From assembly GCA_015489055.1 (NCBI GenBank), contig WFMO01000210.1:1-11172 (forward strand): 11,172 nt of DNA, given 5' to 3'. This DNA is from Helicobacteraceae bacterium (GTDB lineage Bacteria; Campylobacterota; Campylobacteria; Campylobacterales; Sulfurimonadaceae). A program made the position numbers and the translations under genes. This document shows positions 6,192 to 11,172 of this stretch, in pieces (the stretch's first letter is position 1; the number at the start of each line of letters is the position of its first letter). The notes beneath the pieces were generated by a model. That model ran no database searches. It was not told the DNA's origin and saw nothing but the letters and a program-made list of their open reading frames with translations.

Positions 6192-8318
6192 CTATATTTT
6201 TAATTTATAAACAACACTATAAGGAGAAAGTTCCACCGGTTGAAATAACTTTGGATTATAATTTTGCAAAACAAACAATTGCACAAAAAGCGAATTATAC
6301 GTAGCATTATCAATAATAAGAAATTTTCCATAACTAGACATAAAAATAACATTAACGTTAGAATTTGGATCAACTATTTTACTTATTTTATGCAAATGAC
6401 CACTTTTGTCATACCATGTTTTGACAAAATGATTAATATGAGCCGTAGCATTTGAAAACTTAACTGTTGCATTTTTAGCATTTAGCACTACACCCTCTTG
6501 CAGATAAATCTTTGCACCTTCTTGTTTTAAAGCTGATGAAACAAAATAAAGAGGCATAGCATAGCGATGTCCACTCATAATATTTAAGTTGGAAAACAGT
6601 GCGATTGTAGGGTATATCTCAATCATTTTGTAAGGTATATAAAGATATATGTCTCTTGTTGGAGATGGGATTTTGATATGATTGTTTTTAAGTGCTGCTA
6701 AAAAATTATTGACATCTTTAAAGCCGTTAGCAGTTGTCATCTCTTCTATCGGTGAAAAAAGTTTAATATGCTCTTTCTTTAGAGCAGCTTCTTTAGCAAT
6801 TTTTGCATCTTTTACCTCATACTCAACCTCAAGACGAGCTAGCTTTGCACTTATATTTTGCGGGTGAGTTAAGATAAAACTTACCGGATAATCGGCAGCG
6901 CCACTATGAATTCCACCATCAATCAAAGTTCGCAAATGAGCGTAATAGCGAAGCGGATATCCATAGTCCCACCACGATATGACATAATCCTTAGGATTTG
7001 ATATCTCTTTTAAATGATTTAATACCCGTACTTCGCTATTATTAAAAACAGTCGGAACTCTGTATGCCTTTACATGTAAAAGATTTGGGATTAAAATCAG
7101 AAGTGTGCCCACTGTCAGTGTAGCGTAGTATAAAAAATAACTAGGCATTTTTTTTGCTATTTCAAAGATAAGATAAGCTATGCCAAGAGCCAGCGGAACA
7201 ATAGCATAAATAGTAAATCTAAGTCCGCTATGCATTGCAAGAAAACCAAGACCTATCATAGGCAGAGCAAACAACATAAATCTAAATCTATAACTAAGCC
7301 AGATATAGCCGACAATAGAAACCACAAAAGTTATGATACTGCCGCTGATTCTATCTGCAAAAAGAGTAAACGGAATACTTGCAGATTCACGAACAGTCTG
7401 CATAACGCTGAAAAAATGAAGATTCAGCCCATTGTCTTTTATGTCGCTTACTGATGATCTAAATACATAACCGTTTAGTTCAGAGATGATTGGACTAAAG
7501 CCTCCTGTAGCAAACATAGCAACTATCGCTGCACCGAAAATATAATACACAAATTTATCGAATCTTCTATTTTTAAATATAAAATACAAAACGATAATGA
7601 TAATAGCTTTTAGCAAGAGGCTTATTGCTATCATAGCAGTTAACATAATCGCCAAAAGTTTATAGTTATAAATATTTTTTCTATCAGCAACTATCGTATA
7701 TAAAAAATAAAGTCCTACAAATGCAAAATTTAATGAAAAACTCGCATGATACCACCAACTGTACAGTAAAACAAAAATAGCGGTAAAGAGTAAATATCTG
7801 CTCTTGTTAGTTTGTTGTGCCGCCATAATGCCATACATCACGAATGACGGCAGTACCACAGTGAGCATATCAGTATCATAATAACCAACCATTGTACGAT
7901 TATAATAACTCCAAGCAATTGAGCAAAGCAAAGCAGCAATAAAACCGACCTCAAGGCGCTTAAATAAGACGGAAATCAAGATAACCGGGATGACAATCAA
8001 AGAAGAGATATACATAGGCATATAAAACATGACGGTATCTAATTCCAGGTGCGTTATTTTGACTATAATATATGTCAGCACAGACAAGGCGCTTTGCACT
8101 GGAGAATGATACCAGGCATGATGGGGACTTAAAAGTAGGTTTTGCGCTCCTTGTGCATAATAATAACCATCATTAGTATTTATCATAAACTGACCGTGAA
8201 ACATAAACGGCGTGTAACCGTGAAACTGATAAACCCAGATAAAGCGTACCGCTACACTAAAAATGTAAGCTATCAGTATCAGCAAAAGCAATTGTTTTTT
8301 ATTTAACTCATTTTCCAT
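6192..8318 (-). CDS. pglB: PglB, bacterial STT3-family oligosaccharyltransferase
   Basis: PglB moves a lipid-linked oligosaccharide onto asparagine of proteins on the periplasmic side of the inner membrane. I use the ATG at 8318 (708 aa), which overlaps the upstream TGA by one base; a TTG at 8321 would add one residue. About 13 membrane helices (to about 430) precede a periplasmic C-terminal domain. All key motifs match Campylobacter lari PglB in order: first acidic D50 in TNDGYYYA; second DTD (148-150) in GYYDTDML; loop-5 TVRE ending in E311; R323 in RISGS, 12 residues on as in C. lari R331, which selects an acidic residue at -2 of the sequon; R367 in SGLRFTIY; WWDYG (449-453); and MxxI (565-568). 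The terminus YKLKI also matches. The predicted sequon is D/E-X-N-X-S/T. No glycosyltransferase or flippase gene is adjacent, unlike the Campylobacter pgl locus. Confidence 0.96.
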   Translation of the reverse strand: MENELNKKQLLLLILIAYIFSVAVRFIWVYQFHGYTPFMFHGQFMINTNDGYYYAQGAQNLLLSPHHAWYHSPVQSALSVLTYIIVKITHLELDTVMFYMPMYISSLIVIPVILISVLFKRLEVGFIAALLCSIAWSYYNRTMVGYYDTDMLTVVLPSFVMYGIMAAQQTNKSRYLLFTAIFVLLYSWWYHASFSLNFAFVGLYFLYTIVADRKNIYNYKLLAIMLTAMIAISLLLKAIIIIVLYFIFKNRRFDKFVYYIFGAAIVAMFATGGFSPIISELNGYVFRSSVSDIKDNGLNLHFFSVMQTVRESASIPFTLFADRISGSIITFVVSIVGYIWLSYRFRFMLFALPMIGLGFLAMHSGLRFTIYAIVPLALGIAYLIFEIAKKMPSYFLYYATLTVGTLLILIPNLLHVKAYRVPTVFNNSEVRVLNHLKEISNPKDYVISWWDYGYPLRYYAHLRTLIDGGIHSGAADYPVSFILTHPQNISAKLARLEVEYEVKDAKIAKEAALKKEHIKLFSPIEEMTTANGFKDVNNFLAALKNNHIKIPSPTRDIYLYIPYKMIEIYPTIALFSNLNIMSGHRYAMPLYFVSSALKQEGAKIYLQEGVVLNAKNATVKFSNATAHINHFVKTWYDKSGHLHKISKIVDPNSNVNVIFMSSYGKFLIIDNATYNSLFVQLFVLQNYNPKLFQPVELSPYSVVYKLKI

Positions 8319-8746
8319 CAAATATCTCGCTTAATATATTTAATCATATCGTGATAATGCTCTAATGTTTTAAAGCTTTTTTCAAAACGCCATCTTAACA
8401 CAAATTCAACAATATTCTCTCGTAATTTTTTTTCTACTGCCTCAACGCGTCCAAAATATCCAAGTGAAATATTTTTGCTTTTTATCGACGCTTTTTTATC
8501 ATATAAAATAGCTAAAATCTGAAGATATTTACCCTCTTTAGCCTTACCTACCTCCTCTTCTTTTAAGGAAATACCTGATAAATTTATAGCTTTAAATAAA
8601 AAAATATCATCAAAGCACTCTACTTTGTCATCTATTTTTAATAATGTGTAAAGTGTTCTCAAGATACCAAGATTTTCTTTTCTAGCTACTTCATATCCCG
8701 AGATTTTACTTGTAAGATTTTTTAATCTGTCTAATGGTGTATTCAT
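8318..8746 (-). CDS. Unrecognised 142-aa protein, first gene of the pglB operon
   Basis: I do not recognise this protein. It is 142 aa, mostly helical by pattern, rich in Lys, Glu, Leu and Ile, without signal peptide or membrane helix, so probably cytosolic. It has one cysteine (C44) and aromatic-basic stretches near the end (LRWRFEKSFKTLEHYH, 117-132). The gene is likely real: it fills its space exactly, its codon use matches its neighbours, a TATAAT box stands in front, and its TGA overlaps the pglB ATG by one base (TGATG), a classic translational-coupling arrangement. No other plausible start precedes residue 29. The -10 box is only 7 bases from the ATG, so the mRNA may have almost no leader. 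Coupling to pglB does not by itself show a role in glycosylation. Confidence 0.78.
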   Translation of the reverse strand: MNTPLDRLKNLTSKISGYEVARKENLGILRTLYTLLKIDDKVECFDDIFLFKAINLSGISLKEEEVGKAKEGKYLQILAILYDKKASIKSKNISLGYFGRVEAVEKKLRENIVEFVLRWRFEKSFKTLEHYHDMIKYIKRDI

Positions 8747-8753
8747 GACAAAA

Positions 8754-8759
8754 ATTATA
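8754..8759 (-). promoter_or_regulatory. -10 box (TATAAT) for the 142-aa gene and pglB operon
   Basis: A perfect TATAAT on the minus strand ends 7 bases before the ATG at 8746. No clear TTGACA box stands at the right distance, which is normal for sigma-70 promoters in Campylobacterota. If used, transcription would begin at or next to the start codon. Confidence 0.5.
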
Positions 8760-8770
8760 CCGTTTATTAG

Positions 8771-8780
8771 CTTTTAAAAG
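8771..8780. repeat. 10-bp palindrome between two divergent -10 boxes
   Basis: CTTTTAAAAG is a perfect palindrome lying between the minus-strand -10 box (8754-8759) and the murA -10 box (8782-8787). It could be an operator acting on both promoters, but A/T-rich palindromes of this size occur by chance. Confidence 0.3.
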
Positions 8781-8781
8781 T

Positions 8782-8787
8782 TATAAT
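8782..8787 (+). promoter_or_regulatory. -10 box (TATAAT) for murA
   Basis: A perfect TATAAT lies 20 bases before the murA ATG, giving a predicted leader of about 14 bases with a weak AGAG ribosome site. There is no recognisable -35 box. ATACCGT occurs both here (8786-8792) and near the opposing promoter (8757-8763). Confidence 0.6.
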
Positions 8788-8807
8788 ACCGTCAAAAAAA
8801 GAGTTTT

Positions 8808-10070
8808 ATGGATTATTTAAGCATTACTAAAGCTAATACTTTACATGGATCAATCAATATATCCGGTTCTAAAAATGCCGCTCTTCCGCTGATAGCTATG
8901 TGTATTTTAGCTCACAATTGCGTGAATCTAAGCAATATGCCATGTGTAAAAGATATATCAACGCTAATGACATTATTGCAAAATCTAGGCTCAACTTATA
9001 CATTTAAAAACAATCAAGCAGCAATTGATACATCGAAAATACTGCATACAAAAGCAACATATGATATAGTAAAAACCATGAGAGCCTCTATACTTGTTTT
9101 AGGTCCGCTGCTTGCTAGATTTGGACATTGTGAAGTTTCACTTCCGGGCGGATGTGCGATTGGACAGCGACCTGTAGATCTGCATCTAAAAGCATTGGAG
9201 CAAATGGGAGCATCTATTGAAATAAAATCCGGATATATCCAGGCAAAAGCACCTAAAGGGCTCAAGGGCGCTGACATCGTCTTTGACAAAATTACTGTTA
9301 CGGGTACTGCAAATATCATAATGGCTGCGGCTTTAGCACATGGAACTACAACAATAACAAATGCGGCAAAAGAACCTGAAGTAGTACAGCTTTGCGAAAT
9401 TCTAAGTAAAAGTGGTATTAAAATAGAAGGCATAGCAACCTCTTCTTTGACCATTGCAGGCACATCAGGAAAATTAATAGAAATTGCTCCTGTGGCTATC
9501 ATCCCTGATCGTATTGAAGCTGGTACGTATCTATGCGCAGGTGCGATTACAAAATCGTCTTTAACACTAAACGGTGCCAATCATGAACATCTACATGCAG
9601 TAATATCAAAACTTGAAGAGATGGGATGTACTTTTACTCTTACATGTAATGCTATCACTATACATCCGGCTAAAAATCTACGTCCTATCAATATTGTCAC
9701 ACAAGAGTATCCCGCATTTCCAACAGATATGCAGGCTCAATTTTTAGCATTAGCAACACAGGCAAACGGTACATCAATCATCGAAGAACGTCTTTTTGAA
9801 AATAGGTTTATGCATATAAGCGAACTACAAAGAATGGGTGCGGATATCAAGCTAAATGGTCATGTAGCAACAATTACCGGAAAAACAAAATTATCAGGAA
9901 CAGATGTAATGGCAACTGATTTAAGAGCATCAAGTGCACTTATACTGGCTGCTTTAGTAGCTGATAAAAAAACAACCGTACATAGAATATACCATTTAGA
10001 CAGAGGGTACGAAAAATTGGAACAAAAGCTACAAAATGTAGGTGCGGATATTTTAAGATTAAAAGAGTAA
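8808..10070 (+). CDS. murA: UDP-N-acetylglucosamine 1-carboxyvinyltransferase MurA
   Basis: MurA transfers enolpyruvate from PEP to UDP-GlcNAc, the first committed step of peptidoglycan synthesis, in the cytosol. The 420-aa length is typical. Active-site residues are present: K22 and N23 in SGSKNA, R92 in TMRAS, C116 in [15 protein letters not shown] (equivalent to E. coli C115), R121, D307 in [11 protein letters not shown]333 in ENRFMH, and R399 in LDRGYE. Because the loop residue is Cys and not Asp, the enzyme should be open to alkylation by fosfomycin (family knowledge). It is transcribed alone, divergent from the pglB operon, with its own -10 box. Its stop codon is one base from that of hspR on the other strand. 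Confidence 0.97.
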   Translation: MDYLSITKANTLHGSINISGSKNAALPLIAMCILAHNCVNLSNMPCVKDISTLMTLLQNLGSTYTFKNNQAAIDTSKILHTKATYDIVKTMRASILVLGPLLARFGHCEVSLPGGCAIGQRPVDLHLKALEQMGASIEIKSGYIQAKAPKGLKGADIVFDKITVTGTANIIMAAALAHGTTTITNAAKEPEVVQLCEILSKSGIKIEGIATSSLTIAGTSGKLIEIAPVAIIPDRIEAGTYLCAGAITKSSLTLNGANHEHLHAVISKLEEMGCTFTLTCNAITIHPAKNLRPINIVTQEYPAFPTDMQAQFLALATQANGTSIIEERLFENRFMHISELQRMGADIKLNGHVATITGKTKLSGTDVMATDLRASSALILAALVADKKTTVHRIYHLDRGYEKLEQKLQNVGADILRLKE

Positions 10071-10071
10071 T

Positions 10072-10452
10072 TTATTCGTCTTCAAAAATAATCATCTCAT
10101 AAATACTTTTTTTTGTTACTAATGATTTATCCGGTGAAACACCATGAGAACGCTCTGCCTTATTTAAATCATATCTTAAATTTGCTATTTCCTGCTCCAT
10201 CTTATCTATCTGTTCTTTTAATCTTAAGGCGATATCAACACCTGCAAGATTAACGCCCAACTCTCTAGTTAAGCGTAAAATCATCTTGATTTTATCTATA
10301 TCACATTGAGAATACATTCTAATTCTACCGTCTGAGCGTGACGGTGAGATAAGATTTTCACGCTCATACTGTCTAAGTGTTTGAGGATGAATGTCTAGTA
10401 TCTTCGCAACCACGCTAATCATATAAACCGGTTCTTCATAATGGTGTGTCAT
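10072..10452 (-). CDS. hspR: HspR, MerR-family heat-shock repressor
   Basis: HspR represses chaperone genes by binding HAIR inverted repeats and acts with DnaK or CbpA-type co-chaperones as temperature sensors. The protein is 126 aa. The winged helix-turn-helix is at 10-48, with PQTLRQYERENLISPSRSDGR-type sequence and the wing RMYS (45-48). The motif RELGVNLAGVDIALRL (63-78) is diagnostic of HspR within the MerR family. A coiled coil (about 76-101) should give dimers. It has no cysteine metal-binding cluster of metal-sensing MerR proteins. It follows cbpA at 12 bases; the ribosome site TAGGAG contains the cbpA stop codon, 9 bases before ATG, so translation is probably coupled. The cbpA-hspR order is known in Campylobacter and Helicobacter. 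No HAIR site is visible here; it would lie upstream of cbpA, off the window. Confidence 0.93.
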   Translation of the reverse strand: MTHHYEEPVYMISVVAKILDIHPQTLRQYERENLISPSRSDGRIRMYSQCDIDKIKMILRLTRELGVNLAGVDIALRLKEQIDKMEQEIANLRYDLNKAERSHGVSPDKSLVTKKSIYEMIIFEDE

Positions 10453-10464
10453 GATAATCTACTC

Positions 10465-11172
10465 CTATGGTAATTTGTCCTGCATTAGCTTGACTAAATC
10501 TTTATCTAAATCATCTATGTTTGGCAAAATAATATTTGATTTAAGATATAAATCACCCCGTATTTTTGTTTTACGATTCATAACGCCCATGCCTTTAACT
10601 CGAAAACGTTGTCCATTTTTTGTATTTTTTGGAACTTTGAGTGTGATATCTTTTTCAATAGTATGCACAGTTATCTTACCGCCAAAAAGAGCATCACGCA
10701 GTCCAATGTCAAATGATTTTATAAGGTCATCACCTTCTCTAGTGTATTCAGCAGATGGCGCAACGGTAATCTTTAAAAATAGGTCTCCCGCTCGTCCGCC
10801 TTGTTTATTTCCTTTACCTTTAACGCGCATCTTTTCTCCGCTTTTAACGCCTGCGGGTATTTTGATATCAAATCGCTCGTTATTTACCGAAATACTATGA
10901 GAACCTCCAATAACTGCGGTACCAAATGGTATGGTAATACTAGTCTCTAAATCAAGGTTTGGCTGTTGTTGCGAAAACCCAGATCCGCCAAAGCCGCCAA
11001 AGCCGCCAAAGCCTGAACCACTATTAAAGCCTCCTCTTGCACCTCCACCAAACATGCTTCGTAAAATCTCATCAAGATCGACATTATTGCCTTGATTTTG
11101 TGCAAAATCATGAAAATTCTGACCACCAAACATAGAATCGCCGTATTGATCATACTGTGCGCGTTTTTCTTT
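10465..11172 (-). CDS. cbpA: CbpA/DnaJ-type II co-chaperone, 5'-truncated by the window edge
   Basis: A J-domain co-chaperone of DnaK. The window holds the last 235 codons. The frame is open to the right edge and begins with the end of the J domain (KRAQYDQYGD), so the first methionine inside the window is not the start. Visible numbering: J-domain end 1-12; hydrophilic and glycine/phenylalanine-rich linker about 13-68, with three GFG-type units encoded by a 9-bp tandem repeat; peptide-binding domains from about 72, with IPAGVKSGEKMRVKGKG (105-121) and VPKNTKNGQRFRVKGMG (180-196). The CxxCxGxG zinc repeats of canonical DnaJ are absent, which makes it CbpA-like. It is the upstream partner of hspR and is probably under HspR control. 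Confidence 0.93.
   Translation of the reverse strand, partial: KEKRAQYDQYGDSMFGGQNFHDFAQNQGNNVDLDEILRSMFGGGARGGFNSGSGFGGFGGFGGSGFSQQQPNLDLETSITIPFGTAVIGGSHSISVNNERFDIKIPAGVKSGEKMRVKGKGNKQGGRAGDLFLKITVAPSAEYTREGDDLIKSFDIGLRDALFGGKITVHTIEKDITLKVPKNTKNGQRFRVKGMGVMNRKTKIRGDLYLKSNIILPNIDDLDKDLVKLMQDKLP
10985..11011. repeat. Three perfect 9-bp tandem repeats in cbpA
   Basis: CCGCCAAAG occurs three times in a row without mismatch (10985-10993, 10994-11002, 11003-11011). On the coding strand it gives repeating Gly-Gly-Phe units of the G/F linker. The period is a multiple of 3, so copy-number change would alter linker length without a frameshift. Confidence 0.85.

Noticed and set aside
8715..8728. 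5-bp inverted repeat AGATT/AATCT in the start of the 142-aa gene
   Set aside because: The stem is short and A/T-only apart from one pair, inside coding sequence, and expected by chance in this composition.
9014..9580. Long minus-strand open frame (188 codons) inside murA
   Set aside because: It is antisense to a murA with intact catalytic residues throughout; the protein resembles no family, has low-complexity hydrophobic composition, and has no ribosome site or promoter that I can see.
10133..10143. GGTG-AAA-CACC hairpin in hspR as a murA terminator
   Set aside because: The stem is 4 bp and is not followed by a T-run; the T8 run lies upstream of it on the plus strand.
10451..10900. Plus-strand open frame (149 codons) antisense to cbpA
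   Set aside because: It is a shadow of the conserved C-terminal domain of CbpA; the predicted protein is Ser/Pro/Phe-rich without recognisable features.
10947..11153. Second minus-strand frame (68 codons) overlapping the cbpA linker
   Set aside because: It runs through the 9-bp repeat in the wrong frame, giving LAALAALAD-like sequence; cbpA in the other frame is clearly the gene.

Overview
The window looks like a core-genome segment from a free-living member of the Campylobacterota (formerly Epsilonproteobacteria), perhaps close to Sulfurimonas or Sulfuricurvum. The reasons are the low-GC, A/T-rich coding, the flagellar order flgI-flgJ-flgM-flgN-flgK (all minus strand) as in Campylobacter, a Campylobacter-type PglB oligosaccharyltransferase, and a cbpA-hspR pair. 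The genus is an inference from protein similarity I recognise; no search was run. Coding density is very high: no gene-free stretch exceeds about 100 bases. I saw no tRNA, rRNA, insertion sequence, CRISPR array or prophage gene.

Layout. (1) 1-1206, plus strand: the 3' part of a membrane-bound PAS-GGDEF diguanylate cyclase, cut by the left edge. (2) 1230-5211, minus strand: a late flagellar operon, flgI, flgJ, flgM, flgN and flgK in transcription order. A sigma-54-type promoter (GG-N10-GC) lies in front of flgI and overlaps the rsmD stop codon. A sigma-28-type promoter lies in front of flgM inside the operon. A perfect 11-bp hairpin sits just ahead of the flgK start. (3) 5253-8746, minus strand: a tightly packed housekeeping and glycosylation operon, read as an unrecognised 142-aa protein, pglB, a small degenerate receiver-like protein and rsmD, with genes overlapping or only a few bases apart. 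(4) 8747-8807: a compact divergent promoter region. (5) 8808-10070, plus strand: murA. (6) 10072-11172, minus strand: cbpA (cut by the right edge) followed by its likely regulator hspR, convergent with murA with one base between the stop codons.

How they work together. FlgI forms the P-ring and FlgJ helps rod assembly at the peptidoglycan. FlgM holds sigma-28 (FliA) until hook completion. FlgN chaperones the hook-filament junction protein FlgK. The two promoters match the known hierarchy in which sigma-54 drives hook-basal-body genes and sigma-28 drives late genes, and they would let FlgM feed back on its own promoter. The diguanylate cyclase next door could link an external signal to c-di-GMP, but only its position suggests a flagellar link. 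PglB carries all the catalytic motifs of bacterial N-glycosylation but has no glycan-synthesis genes beside it here. No clearly new multi-gene system is visible. The best leads are the flgN-flgK hairpin, the two unrecognised small proteins around pglB, and the promoter arrangement.
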